From: Siphonodentalium dalli
Taxonomy: Eukaryota; Mollusca; Scaphopoda; Gadilida; Siphonodentaliidae
NCBI GenBank assembly: GCA_032622095.1
Contig: CP136064.1
Location: forward strand, 260,565,863-260,629,862
Reading direction: 5' to 3'
Length of the DNA: 64,000 bases
This document shows, in pieces, positions 1 through 10,869 of this stretch. The notes beneath the pieces were generated by a model. It was not told the origin of the DNA. It ran no database searches and saw only the letters and a list, made by a program, of their open reading frames with translations. The position numbers and the translations under genes are program-made. Position 1 is the first letter of the stretch. Each line of letters starts with the position of its first letter.

Positions 1-518
1 ATCTAACACTAAAAGTTGGATGTCAGTATGTCTGTAGGCCGGAGCTAACATTCAACGTGCAGGGTCGATGTGTTCCATTTAGAATATAGAGTATACTTTA
101 TTTAGTTTTTACTTAAATGCTCCGGATTCTGAAAGAGCACACCCGGCTCTGCACGTTGCACCAACCTGCAGACACTGTTAGATGAACTGAGGAAGTGATC
201 AAACCCGACATCGCTAGAACACATGCTTTGGAGTCCGCTGGTTACATTGCTGTGGTTAGGTTACAAAAAATGACCACCGATAATTTAATCATACCCACTG
301 ATGTCGTAAAATATATATATCACTTCATTTTGTTCAAAGCATCTTTATATCTATGTTTATTATAATTTAGCTTGATATTTAGAACTAAAACATTGCGCCT
401 TGATTCTATTCTTCATTGCTTCCAACCTGCTAATCGTCTTATCTGCTGAGTGTTATATTCCGGCACGTTATGCATCCGAACTATCTGCCGAATCTTGAAT
501 AGTGAGTCATTTAACTTC
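1..518. other. No feature recognised
   Basis: AT-rich sequence with no supported ORF, splice-bounded exon or repeat structure. It may include the 5' part of the CCDC160-like gene, which I could not identify. Confidence 0.5.
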
Positions 519-800
519 CACGGGCGCGTTTCCATATATTGGGAACAACGCAAGGCCTTCACCACCGGTGATCAATAACCTGGCAATTAATTTTTATCTA
601 ATAAATTGTCTCGGTTTTAAAGTTATTGCGGTTGATAGCATAGTAACTTGGGGAGAAAATGGATGCAAAACGATCAGCAAATCTACTCTCTGATTCTTCT
701 ATTGGCCGATACAACAAAAGTAGGTTCACTAGTGTTTCCACGACATTGAAAACATTGACTGCATTTTCCCCTCGGCGGATACAGGACCCGTTCTTCTCGG
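519..800 (+). repeat. Dispersed repeat, about 280 bp
   Basis: GGCGCGTTTCCATATATTGG..TTCACCACCGGTGAT..CTTGGGGAGAAAATGGATGC..CGGCGGATACAGGACCCG. An inverted copy lies at 42400-42680. The ORFs here are repeat-derived, not genes. Confidence 0.8.
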
Positions 801-1599
801 CGTCTCTTCATCAGCGACCTGGGCCATTCCTTCTGATGTTCTGTGACCAGGATTCGTCCGGTTCTCTGGGCCACAGATTCTACTGGTGCAACCTGGTAAT
901 CCAGAAAAATTTCCAGCCAATCCGATTGAGCGTGAAGGGGCCAGCTGAAACAATGGGCCAACTAGAAACCACTCAGCATGTGCAGAAGCCCGATGGGGAT
1001 TAGACAATCCATGTCCACGAGCTCTGACAAAAAACTTCATGGAACACTCAGCGGCTTAGTGTTGGTAATGCCAGAATGCGACCGTCCCGCTGAGCAGTCC
1101 GGAGACGAATGATGTGACCAAGAAGGTCAGGACAATGACTGAAGCTTATGTATAGTTGACAATTTGAACAGTACTCATCTGTATTTTGAGATTCCCATTG
1201 TTGGAATTATTGCTTTTACTGCTGCCTCAAGACTGTAGTTTATGTATGGTACAGTATTTCATACCGTAATTCTACTGACAATGCACTACATGTTGTTATA
1301 TTTGAAAAAAAAACCTTGGTGTATTAATCTAATCAAAGTTTTTCATTAAATTTAATTACATCAATGCGCTTGTTTTGTTATCAGTTATATCATTTCTCAT
1401 CATTTATTCACTATAATAAGTTTAGAAAGACGTCACTGTGAAGTTTGAATTTGAAAATATCGCTGATTATTTGAAACAAAGAGTGTTGAACACTGCCATG
1501 ACAATATCCCTATGCTCAATGTTCACTTTCACCATCATATACTATTTAATCTTGTCCATACTAAAGCATCATTAATGAGCAATTATCCCATAGGAAATA
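801..1599. other. No gene recognised
   Basis: Short overlapping ORFs on both strands at 660-1040 extend from the dispersed repeat and have no recognisable domain. The remainder is AT-rich. Confidence 0.5.
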
Positions 1600-1800
1600 T
1601 TATGTTAATAAGTTCAACAAATGACCATTGTTTGTTGAACTTATTATCTAAACATTTCCCTCAATGAATAGGGCTCTCTACTTTTATTTATCTGTCATCT
1701 GCTTGTATCACCTTAACATCCCTCCAAATGAATAATAGATCATTCCAATGTACACTTTTTAACTGACTGGGAGAATTCATTTAGTTAGCTTTTGGGATAT
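1600..1800. mobile_element. AATAAGTTCAACAAA MITE, copy
   Basis: Contains a TTAATAAGTTCAACAAATGA..TTTGTTGAACTTATTATC hairpin and CCCTCCAAATGAATAATAGA..ATTCCAATGTACAC. It is inverted relative to the copies at 23366, 25394, 45914 and 47602. Confidence 0.78.
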
Positions 1801-1880
1801 AATGACAAAGTACTCAAAAATGAAGAGGATGAATTTAATCTGAAAAGAATGTTCATCCTTGACCATGACCTCGCTATTGA

Positions 1881-2189
1881 TTAAAGGTACTCAATCCGAT
1901 CAGACGTGCCTAAATTACTATTCCTTTGGCTTCGGGGGTAAAAAATTATTGTTAATAGTAACCACTTGATTTTAGAGTTATCCATCTTACAACCGCAATT
2001 TGTCCGTTTGAGCACGGATTCCTGGAAAAGATCTGGTCCACAAACAATAGAAACAGAAATTTCAAACATCGATATCTAATCATTCTTAGCTTTGATGGGT
2101 GGGTTCCTCGACTCGAATCAAATATTTTTTACCCCCGAAGCCAAAGTAATAGTAATTTAGGAGCGTCTCATTGGATTGAGTACCTTTAA
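1881..2189. mobile_element. TTAAAGGTACTCAATCC MITE, complete, 309 bp
   Basis: 17-bp perfect terminal inverted repeats including TTAA at both ends. Inner inverted blocks TTTGGCTTCGGGGGTAAAAA and its complement. Its right end is 94 bases upstream of the CCDC160-like start codon. Confidence 0.88.
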
Positions 2190-2282
2190 TGTTGGCCATT
2201 AAATATATGTCATACAAAATGATAAATTGAGATTTGTGGAAATATTAGCAACGATTGTTTTTCTTTTTGACAGAAAGTGAAA

Positions 2283-2532
2283 ATGAAGAAATCAGTTGCA
2301 TATAATCCTAACTGGATGGAGGAATGTTATCAGCCGGCTTTCAGCTACACTGTCGATGATATTCTAAACTGGAATCAGTGTGAGGAGTCGCCAAGAGAAT
2401 CAAAGTTTGAACATGTTTCCAAGTATGATCCGGACTCTATCCGTAAAGTGTATGAGAAGGTCAGGATCATGAATGAGTTGGCCGAGACTATAGAGAATGA
2501 ACCACAAACTAACAAGATCCCTAAACCAAAAG
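2283..2532 (+). CDS. CCDC160: CCDC160-like exon 1
   Basis: Acceptor TTCTTTTTGACAG ends at 2273, so this is an internal exon with a short 5' UTR. ATG at 2283 was chosen because MKKS..NW fits the family N terminus; upstream in-frame coding in another exon cannot be excluded. The donor GTATGT follows ..PKPK; the exon leaves in phase 1. Confidence 0.72.
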
Positions 2533-5500
2533 GTATGTAGCAGACAGACATGCTTTCCGTATATTAGGCATCAGTAGTTTAACCATTTACCCAATAAAAC
2601 GGCCAAAAACGCCCAAATAAAGCTTCAACAGCCTAAAATATCTTCAGTCTGTCTCAATAACACCATACAAATATGGATATCATTGGAACCGGTGTAACAG
2701 TTTATCTTCCCCCCCCCTGGGTATCTTCCCCCCCGCCCTGGGTATCTTCCCCCCCACTCATATATTTTTTTTCCCTCACTTATTATATATTATTATGGTA
2801 AGAACTGCCGAGAAAACTATTAAAAAAAAAAAAATTAAATTTTTTTTATTTTGAAGTTTAACTTAACAACCCAATAGCATAAATATGTCAAAATATTACC
2901 TTACGATTTTATCGTTTATTTTGCTTTATATTGTCATGAAATGGCGAGAAATTAACTTTATATGAGAACAATTTAATAGAGTAAGAATTTGGGGTGGGAG
3001 GGAGGGGAAATATCCAGGCCTGAGTATCTTTCCCCCCCACCCAGCGGCTACATATCATGACAAAAATTAAACGTATGATTTTATTGCTTAATTTGCTTTA
3101 TATAGTTATGAAATGGCGAGAAATTAACTTTATATGAGCAAAATTTGATAGAGTAAGAATATGGGGTGGGGGGAGATACCCAGGCCTGAGTATCTTCCCA
3201 CCCACCCAGCGCCTACATATGACAAAAATTAAACGTATGATTTTATTGCTTAATTTGCTTTATATAGTCATGAAATGGCGAGAAATTAACTTTATATGAG
3301 CAAAATTTGATTAGAGTAAGAATTTGGGGTGGGGGGGGGGAGATACCCAGGCCTGAGTATCTTCCCCCCCCCCACCCAGCGCCTACATATGACAAAAATT
3401 AAACGTATGATTTTATTGCTTAATTTGCTTTATATAGTCATGAAATGGCGAGAAATTAACTTTATATGAGCAAAATTGATTAGAGTAAGAATTTGGGGTG
3501 GGGGGGAGATAACAAAATATAAACCTATTTACAAAAAAAGGAAATATTATCTGTGATAGAGGTGACAAGTATCTAACCAACTTTTTCTCATTCATGACTA
3601 TAGAAAGCAAAATTATATAAAAAAAATATATATATAAGTTTAAAGATAAACTTATATATATATTTTTTTTAATTCTGCTGCTGGGTGGGGGGGTGTAGCT
3701 GCTGGGTGGGGGGGGGGGAGATACTCAGGCATGGGTATCCCTCCACACCCCAAATTCTTACTCAATAAAATTGTTCTCACATAAAGTTAATTTCTCGCCA
3801 TTTCATGACTATATATAAAGCAAATTAAGCAATAAAATCATACGTTTAATTTTTTCATATGTAGGCGCTGGGTGGGGGGGAAGATACTCAGGCCTGGGTA
3901 TCTTCCCCCCCCACCCCAAATTCTTACTCTATCAAATTTTGATCATATAAAGTTAATTTCTCGCCAATTCATGACTATATAAAGCAAATTAAGCAATAAA
4001 ATCATACGTTTAATTTTTTCATATGTAGGCGCTGGGTGGGGGGGGGGGAAGATACTCAGGCCTGGGTATCTTCCCCCCCACCCCAAATTCTTACTCTATC
4101 AAATTTTGCTCATATAAAGTTAATTTCTCGCCAATTCATGACTATATAAAGCAAATTAAGCAATAAAATCATACGTTTAATTTTTGTCATATGTAGGTGC
4201 TGGGTGGGGGGGGGGGGGGGGGGGGGGGAAATACTCAGGCCTGGGTATCATTCCCCCCCCCCCCCCCCCCCCCCCCCACCCAAAATTTTACTCTATAAAA
4301 TTTTGCTCATATAAAGTTAATTTCTCGCCATTTCATGACTATATAAAGCAAATTAAACGATAGAATCATAAGGTAATATTTTGACATATTTATGCCATTA
4401 CTGGGTTAAGTTAAACTTCAAAATAACCACACACAAAAAAAAAAATTAATAGTTTTCTCGGCATTTCTTGCCATAATTTTATAAATAAGTGAGGGAAAAA
4501 AAATGTACGAGTGGGGGGGAAGATACTCAGGGTGGGGGGGAAGATACCCCGGGGTTTGTTCCCCCCCGGGGGGGGAAGATACCCCGGGGTAACTTCCCCC
4601 GCGGGGGAAGATACCCAGGGGGGGAAGAAATCGTGTTACACCGGTTCATTGACCACATTGTGATGGTTACAGTTATGCCCTGTGCCAATGCATTCTCTTA
4701 TATATGCGAGTCGACCATAGGTCGCCTCGCATATATAAGAGAATGCATTGGCCTTACATTCTTTAACAATTTTATAATTTTTTCTTACATTTTTTAACAA
4801 TTATTATAATATTTTTCTACATTCTTTGACAATTTTATCATTTTTAATATGTGTTAAGCCAATGCATTCTCTTATATATGCGAGGCGACCTATGGTCGAC
4901 TCGCATATATAAGAGAATGCATTGGCACAGGGCCGTTCTGTTGGGTAAAGGGTTAACCCTGTCTTTAAAGATGCATAATACGAATTAACGCTCCCAAATT
5001 ACAATTTCTTTGTCTTCGGGAAGAAGACATTGAAATTGAAATTTGTTATTTCTCATGATGTGTACTTATTTGTGGCCTGCAATAGAGTTATCAAACTGAT
5101 GGTGTCTCGGACAAAATTTGTGATGAAGAAGGATAACTCTAAAATCAAGTGGTAATACGGCCAAATTTCGTGATACTCAAGTGATAATATGGCTAACACG
5201 GCCATATTTCATTGAACAACATGTTGATAAATAACATGTTTTGGGAAATTTTATACCATAGTTGACAGTGGTTAGCATTATTTTGTTGTAATTAATCGAT
5301 TCTGATAACTAAAGCGTAATTTGAAGAAATTGATTGACGAGTACAGGTTAGTTCCCTTGTTAAAAAAATAAGATCAACAAATGACAATGAACTTAATTGA
5401 AAACGTAGCAGAGCCTACCTATTGACTGTCGCTTCAACACCACGCTTGTCCCGCTAGCTAGCCCGAATCCTCTATTTGTTCAGTTCAATTATCTCTCCTC

Positions 5501-8500
5501 ACTCGCTCATTTCTTCTTACACACTAAAACTTCTTCCGCGCACGCGCACAGGTCACTTTCGCTTTCCTCCGGAAGTCCAAGGGAAGTCACTCACTAAAAC
5601 ACAATTACAATGTAACTCTTTCACTGCCAAGTTAACATTAATATCTAAATATTTCCTACTATTAAATCTAAATGAATAGAAATTCTTCTGCACTTGTTTT
5701 ATTATGTCATCTGGCTGGCATATATATGGTTATATTTCCTGAACACCGCTCCAAATGAATAATAGACCAGTCCAATATATACTTGTATAACTGAGCGGGA
5801 GCCTCCATTTAGTAAAGAAATGGTTGATAGTAGCCTGGTTTATTGAAGCCATCCTACAACTTTTTAACCCATATTGTAAAAAAATATATTCCTCAGTTTA
5901 TGATCATGTTGACTAATATATAAAGCATGTGATACAGAAAATATTTGATTGCAGTCATTCTCTTTTGTTTGCTCCTGATTTTACATTATGGGAAGAAATT
6001 ACTCAGTTTATTTTTTAAACTGATCATTTGAAGCCCCATTTAATTTTTGAGTCACCAATTTTTTTATAGTGACTTGATATATGGATTTAATAACAATCTA
6101 AGCCATAAAATATAATTATAATACTATAGTTCATCACCATTTGAAATGTCTGTGTCTCAGAAAATGCCCATAGAGAAATAGAAAACAGCTGAAATCATAG
6201 AAATATTTCCCCTGTTGTGGCTCCCAGAATGCAAAAAAATGTATTTTCAATGGAAGGGGAATAACTCAACTTAACTTAAAATATAGAGTTATTCCCCTTC
6301 CATTTAAATTAATGAAACTTGAGCACAGGACCCAAGTTGGTATCTCAACAAAAACAACATGCACAGTTTATTACACCGGATAAGTTGATAATACTATGTT
6401 TTGGAACTTCCTCTTTCAAATGGTTAATAATATGGCATATATTTTTATAGAATTATCTGGGGGATTGAAAAATTAAGTGGGCTTTTAAAGATGCATATTC
6501 CGAATTAACACTCCCAAATTACTATTTCTTTGGCTTCAGGGATAAAAAATATTTGATTCGAGTAGAGGAACCTGCCCATCAGAGTAGGGCCCGACGAAGC
6601 TTGGAGATTCGATTCGATTTCGAATCTTATGTTCCGATTCGATTCGAAAGCGGTCGTGTGATTCGGGATATTTTTAATCTTTGTATACAAGTCCTTTATC
6701 ACCGGGAATAGACTGCATTATATATACAATCTGGCACCTCCGTGGTCCAATGTGTATAGTTGAGTTGTCCAATAGCCCACTGCTCATATATATATATTGG
6801 CCTACCAGTCCCAGCGCTGGTTACTCGTGTCAGGTCGGTGGGTTACTCGTGCAACCTGCTGGTAGGTCTGTGGTGGTTCGCGTGTTCATCACGGTTGTAC
6901 CATAATCGTAGCGCACACACATGGGTTTCCTCCACCACATAAAACCAGCAATGTCGCGATTTTGCCCGGCCCCAGCGAGTGAATTTCTTGTGGGACATAT
7001 TTGTATGTCGGTATTTGACATTCTTACCAGAAAAGCCTATATTGCGTTACTCAACTCAATCAAATAATATATTTTTTAAATTTAATACTTAACACGATAT
7101 AAATAAATTAAATAAACATTTTGGGCTCCAACATGTCGTGTCCAAATCCGGGAAATGGAATATGGTTGACCATTTATAGCTTTCATGACAACTCAATTGA
7201 TCCGATGGATAGGCCCAAGTTGGGATACTATACATAGATCCTGTAATCCCGTTTGCGTATGCGTCATTCCCAAGTCACGAAGCGCAATTTTGATATCACG
7301 CGTGCCTGCTGTGCGCGACAGGGTGAAGTGTATACATGCGCAGAAGAGTTTCCGTTTGCAATGACTCGAATCAGACTCCAAAGTTCCAAACTGCTTACTT
7401 TCAAGAGCTTCACACATAGTCCCAGTGGCACAAAATGTGAAATGATGTCGTGCCATTCTCATATATTAAACTGTTTAAAACTGATTAAATACTGTTCATA
7501 TCATGTCATAGAAATTAAGTTTAATTAACCCCTTCGTAATCTCACTGACGTTATAAAATCATCTGCCAATCTACTAAAGTGTTTGAAAAATATTCGATTC
7601 GATTCGATGTTGATATTGCCGATTCGTCGGGCCCTACATCAGAGTGATCAGATATCGATTTTTGAAATTTGTTATTTATCGAGATGTATACTTAATTGTT
7701 GCCTGATAAAAAGTCGTCAAACCAATGGTCTCAGACCAAATTGTGGATGAAGATGGATAACTCTAAAATCAATGGCTTTGAAATTTGAAAATTTGAAAAT
7801 CAGGCCATATTTCGTTGAACAAAATGTTGATAAATAACACGTTTTGGGCAATTTTACTATAGATGACTGGTTAGCATTATTTTTGGGCAATTAATCGATT
7901 CTGATGAGGCAGCGTCTGGATTATAATGATAGGCCTATCCCTAAAACAACAGTACAGCCAAGCAGTGTCTCAATTTGATGCTACTGTGGAATATAGGATC
8001 TTGTTTGTATTTTATCATACATTAGTTACATGTAGGTCAAACACATCGTCAACATTCACGTCAAAAATAATAAGAGTGATGAAGTTTTTATAATCCACGT
8101 TCCCAAATACTACTTTTGGATTAAAATGAACCAATGATATATCCCTCCTGCTGGGAATTCCACTTAGTCACATGTCCCGGTGGGGAATCCCCAAATCATA
8201 GTCTGTGATGAAGCAACTGATTGCAAATAATTTTATTCAAAGAATGTATCCTGCTGAAGCATCTGGGGCTCACGTTGGAAAAGCACTGGTTAAAGACTTA
8301 TTTTTCATGTCTGGTGGTCGTTCATAACGGGTAAATTTTGTCATTTTTGCCACAAATCACTGACCGTTGGTCGCGTTTGACAGGTGGTCGCTCACGGCAG
8401 GTCATTTATATAGTAAAACCAGTCCGTTTAAAGCCAATCCGGTCGTTAAAGCCAGGTGGTCGCTCTTGGCAGTGGTCGCCCAAAGCAGGTTTCACTGTAT

Positions 8501-9522
8501 GGGGAATCAAATCTGATTGAGTACCTTTGAAAGAGATCATATGAAATTCATATACAGTTTCATTGTTTTACTGGAGTAATAAATTCATTTTCATTATAAT
8601 TACCATGTTGTTTTACATCGTTCATAAAGTAAATGAGTTTATTTTGCACTATTCATGGCTCAAATCATTCATTTGTTGCATATGTTGAGTGTAATAGATG
8701 GTCCCATAAATGGCCGGATTTAGTGTACAGTACCCCTCCAAGTACATATGTGTCACATTCATCTGATATTCAAAATTATATATGCATATTGTTCTAAATA
8801 AAGATAATTGTTATATTTCAGTGGAACTGAGGTCGGAACCAACACAGATTTCAAGAACAGATACAGGGATACAGGAAGATACATGTATATGGGACGCTGG
8901 TGAATTATCAGTTCTTCGATCAAATTCTAAGAAAGTTCAGGAAGAAAACAGAGCAATGAGAGCTAAATGCAAAGAGCTTGAACTCCGGAACAAACATCAT
9001 GAACGGATCATAAAAGAACAGAATGAAGGTATCGCCAGCAACGAGAAAGTCATCACAGATGCCAAGAAAGCTAATATGAGGTTGAAAATTCGTTGTGATA
9101 ATTTACAGTCGGAAGTTGAGTTGTGTAATGCTAAGCTTAGTGCACTGAGTGAACTTACTAAGGAGATATCAGACGAGAAAAACAGTATCATGAAAATAGA
9201 CCACAATATTAAATGCAAGTTTGACAAAGAACGTCTTGCGTTCAAGAAACTGGAAATGAAACTCGACAACATGAATAAAGAAGTAGAGTTAGATAAACAG
9301 GCAGCTATCGATAGGGTTAAAAATGAGTATCGCAAGACGGTTCATGACCTCAGTGAAACCATTAAGAACTTGACGTTGACGGTCGAAAAAGAGAGAATAG
9401 TTCATTCCAGCACAAAGCGAGGACTGGATCAACTCAGGAAACATTATGCTTGTCTGCCCTTGGATAGGTTACATAACCCAAATGCTGTGACTGCCGATGA
9501 AGTGAATAAGTTTTCTTACTAG
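2283..9522 (+). CDS. CCDC160: CCDC160-like coiled-coil protein (two-exon gene)
   Basis: Two exons (2283-2532, 8822-9522) join in phase 1 to give 316 residues, close to human CCDC160 (about 325). The function of the family is unknown. The N terminus (NWMEECYQPAFSYTVDDIL) resembles the HW.EN.F.P.FS..DVL start of CCDC160. Residues about 110-293 form a long heptad-rich coiled coil without Pro or Gly breaks, and it ends in STKRGLDQLRKHYA, like NNRALELLRKYYA near the CCDC160 C terminus. Heptads alone would be weak evidence; agreement at both ends, in length and in the order of motifs makes the call plausible. The 6.3-kb intron contains nested foldback elements and MITEs. The stop codon lies in a 72-bp tandem repeat. 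It is convergent with SAP130. Confidence 0.65.
2694..4639. mobile_element. G-tract foldback element inserted in the long arm of the host foldback
   Basis: The element is 1946 bp, with ends GTAACA/TGTTAC flanked by ACCGGT on both sides (2688-2693, 4640-4645). Empty sites in two other host copies read GGAACCGGTTCATTG (near 41550, minus sense) and GGAACGGCTCATTG (near 44910). Each arm holds about three direct repeats of about 170-180 bp (GGGTGGGGGGGAGATACCC.., then AGCGCCTACATATGACAAA..), inverted between the arms. The centre is an AT palindrome near 3620-3665. Confidence 0.85.
4200..4283. repeat. Facing poly(G) and poly(C) tracts
   Basis: An uninterrupted G run of over 20 bases is followed after about 25 bases by a C run of over 20, ending in ACCC. 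Capable of a G:C hairpin or G-quadruplex. Exact lengths may be unreliable in an assembly. Confidence 0.9.
4962..5345. mobile_element. TTAAAGGTACTCAATCC family fragment
   Basis: TTTAAAGATGCATAATACGA..TTTGTCTTCGGG.., AACTCTAAAATCAAGTGG, AATCGATTCTGATAACTAAA; the outer end is missing. Abuts the double-hairpin copy 1. Confidence 0.75.
5346..6480. other. Intronic sequence of the CCDC160-like gene
   Basis: Contains an AATAAGTTCAACAAA-family fragment at about 5745-5820 (CTCCAAATGAATAATAGACC) and the hairpin at 6249; otherwise nothing supported. Confidence 0.5.
6249..6306. repeat. Short hairpin
   Basis: ATGGAAGGGGAATAACTC and its complement GAGTTATTCCCCTTCCAT, separated by about 20 bases. Confidence 0.85.
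6483..8529. mobile_element. TTAAAGGTACTCAATCC family member, split by a hAT-like insertion
   Basis: TTTTAAAGATGCATATTCCG.. to CATCAGAG, then the 6585-7636 element, then CATCAGAGTGATCAGATATCG.. and a final CTGATTGAGTACCTTTGA at 8511. The segment 7920-8500 is not shared with other copies and includes GGTGGTCGCT-type repeats. Confidence 0.7.
6585..7636. mobile_element. Non-autonomous hAT-like element, 1052 bp
   Basis: Ends TAGGGCCCGACGAA at 6585 and its complement ending at 7636, flanked by the 8-bp duplication CATCAGAG (6577-6584, 7637-7644). It inserted into an older element of the TTAAAGGTACTCAATCC family, whose sequence resumes on both sides. No transposase ORF. Confidence 0.93.
8580..8738. 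mobile_element. TTAA-MITE (TGTACACTAAATCCGG), left end lost
   Basis: AATTCATTTTCATTATAATT..GATGGTCCCATAAATGGCCGGATTTAGTGTACAGTACCCC matches the right half of 11249-11473. It lies just before exon 2 of the CCDC160-like gene. Confidence 0.82.
8822..9522 (+). CDS. CCDC160: CCDC160-like exon 2 (coiled coil and stop)
   Basis: Acceptor TTGTTATATTTCAG ends at 8821; G from exon 1 plus TG gives Val, then ELRSEPTQISR. The body is charged and heptad-rich (..VQEENRAMRAKCKELELRNK..), ending in LRKHYACLPLDRLHNPNAV..NKFSY and TAG at 9520. The open frame begins before the acceptor, but those upstream codons are intronic. Confidence 0.78.
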
Positions 9523-9740
9523 GATCTTCCCTTGGATAGGTTACATAACCCAAATGCTGTGACTGCCGATGAAGTGAATAAGTTTTCTTACTAGGATCTT
9601 CCCTTGGATAGGTTACATAACCCAAATGCTGTGACTGCCGATGAAGTGAATAAGTTTCTTACTAGGATCTTTCCTCTGGATTGCTTACGTCACCCCAATG
9701 CTGTGACTGCTAATGAAGTGAACAAGTTTTCTTACTTGGA
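9457..9740 (+). repeat. 72-bp tandem repeat carrying the stop codon of the CCDC160-like gene
   Basis: Units start at 9457, 9529 and 9601 (period 72 bases, 24 codons), with a diverged fourth unit from about 9673. Units 1 and 2 end FSY-TAG. Unit 3 loses one T and regains one a few bases later, reading KFLTRIFPLDC past the stop position in the original frame. Unit 4 has TTG in place of TAG. Confidence 0.95.
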
Positions 9741-9987
9741 CCCATATAAGATTTCTTGTTGTTTATGCATATTTGTTCATATCAAATGTTTTTCTTCAAT
9801 TACCAGACTCAGTTATAATGACATGCGAATTCCTGGGCCCTGAGAGTATGTGATGCTATGGTATACGTAAAAAGTTATTTCTGTTTGGTAGATAGAACGT
9901 AGAGTGTAAAACATCACATGAGGTCGCTAAATACACGAAATACATTTATACTGATATTATCAGACCAAGACTTATCGGTCCACAACA

Positions 9988-10428
9988 GCTTGGGATATCG
10001 GTTGGGTTGATGCTATTTTGGACTGTGTCCTGTCCCGTTACTCTTCTACCGGTATAACAGACTTTACACCCAGAATCGTGGTTGTGAGTTATCTTGCTTC
10101 TACGTCTTCGGTCAAATGGACGCATTGCATTTATGAACATTGAGGGCAGCCTTTCCCAAGCATAATGATTTATCAAACATTTTGATTTGTATATCAGAGG
10201 ACCGTCAAATGTTAAAGCAACAAGATTTATTAGTAAACAAAGCCTTGTTTTCCATAGAATTTCGATTCGTAGCACTATCAGAAAATGTATGTAAACAATA
10301 TGTTAAACGATTGTTTCATTACATAATACCTTACCTTTTTCTGCCTGGTCTGTTATAGAAGAGTAACGGAGTGGGACTCGGTCAAAACAGCATCAACCCA
10401 ACCGATATCCAAAGCTGTTGTGGACAGA
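9988..10428. mobile_element. Foldback with arms CCACAACAGCTTGGGATATCGG
   Basis: Left arm (9978-10065) includes GGTTGGGTTGATGCTATTTTG and TTACTCTTCTACCGG. The right arm (10345-10428) is its complement with 80-90 percent match by eye. The loop of about 280 bases has no known domain. Lies between the two convergent genes. Confidence 0.72.
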
Positions 10429-10474
10429 GAAGACATTTCTGGGCAAAAAATTAAAAAGAGATAAAAAAAAAGTA

Positions 10475-10815
10475 AGTTCCACCCAAGCCTTGAAATAATG
10501 TGTCTGTCATTTGCAGAATGAGGTTCCCAGAGGGTGAATTTAGTGATGCTACCCCGCATAGCAGGCTAGCATCACCAAATTCACCCTCTGGGAACCTCAT
10601 TCTGCTGAGGTGTAAGCAGAATGAGGTCCCCAGAGGGTGAATTTGGTGATACTAGCCCGCTATGTGGGGTAGCGTCACTAAATTCACCCTCTGGGGACCT
10701 CATTCTGCAAATGACAGACACACTATTTCAAGGCTGGGTTCCACCCAAGCCAGAGTTTAGAGTGCCTGTCATTTGCAGAATGAGGTCCCCAGAGGGTGAA
10801 TTTAGTGAAGCTATC
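10475..10815. mobile_element. GAATGAGG foldback dimer plus half copy
   Basis: Two back-to-back foldbacks (10514-10604, 10616-10708), each CAGAATGAGGTCCCCAGAGG..CTGGGGACCTCATTCTG around a GCTAGCCCGC-type centre. They are enclosed by inverted TTCCACCCAAGCCTTGAAAT outer arms. A half copy follows at 10770-10815. Confidence 0.88.
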
Positions 10816-10869
10816 CAGCTATAACAACTTCTTCACATATTCTATTTCTTTTTTGGTTTATTTTATCTT

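Larger units (their letters stand above)
2578..4956. mobile_element. Double-hairpin foldback element, copy 1, interrupted
   Basis: Ends TTTAACCATTTACCCAAT and ..TTGGGTAAAGGGTTAA. The element has a long left arm, hairpin 1 (about 4680-4755), an AT-rich spacer, hairpin 2 (about 4856-4927) and a short right arm. Hairpin arms begin CCAATGCATTCTCTTATATA and meet around a GTCGACCATAGGTCGCC centre. Without the 1.9-kb insertion in the long arm it would be about 430 bp, as in the copies at 41236 and 44801. In the CCDC160-like intron. Confidence 0.9.

Noticed and set aside
659-1040. Overlapping ORFs on both strands at the left end
   Set aside because: Begin inside the dispersed repeat 519-800 and show no domain or splice support.
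4489-4797. ORFs containing CANAFSYICEST.GRLAYIRECIGL at several places (also 12295, 41176, 41392, 44773)
   Set aside because: This peptide is simply the translation of the repeated hairpin CCAATGCATTCTCTTATATA; it recurs on both strands and has no gene context.
8315-8490. GGTGGTCGCT-type repeated motif as a possible functional array
   Set aside because: Units are irregular, and the sequence looks like a common short dispersed repeat end (..GCAGGTTTCACTGTA); too little to define.
8997-9335. Minus-strand ORF of 112 codons
   Set aside because: Antisense of the CCDC160-like coiled coil; Leu/Ser-rich composition is what a complemented Glu/Lys-rich coil gives.
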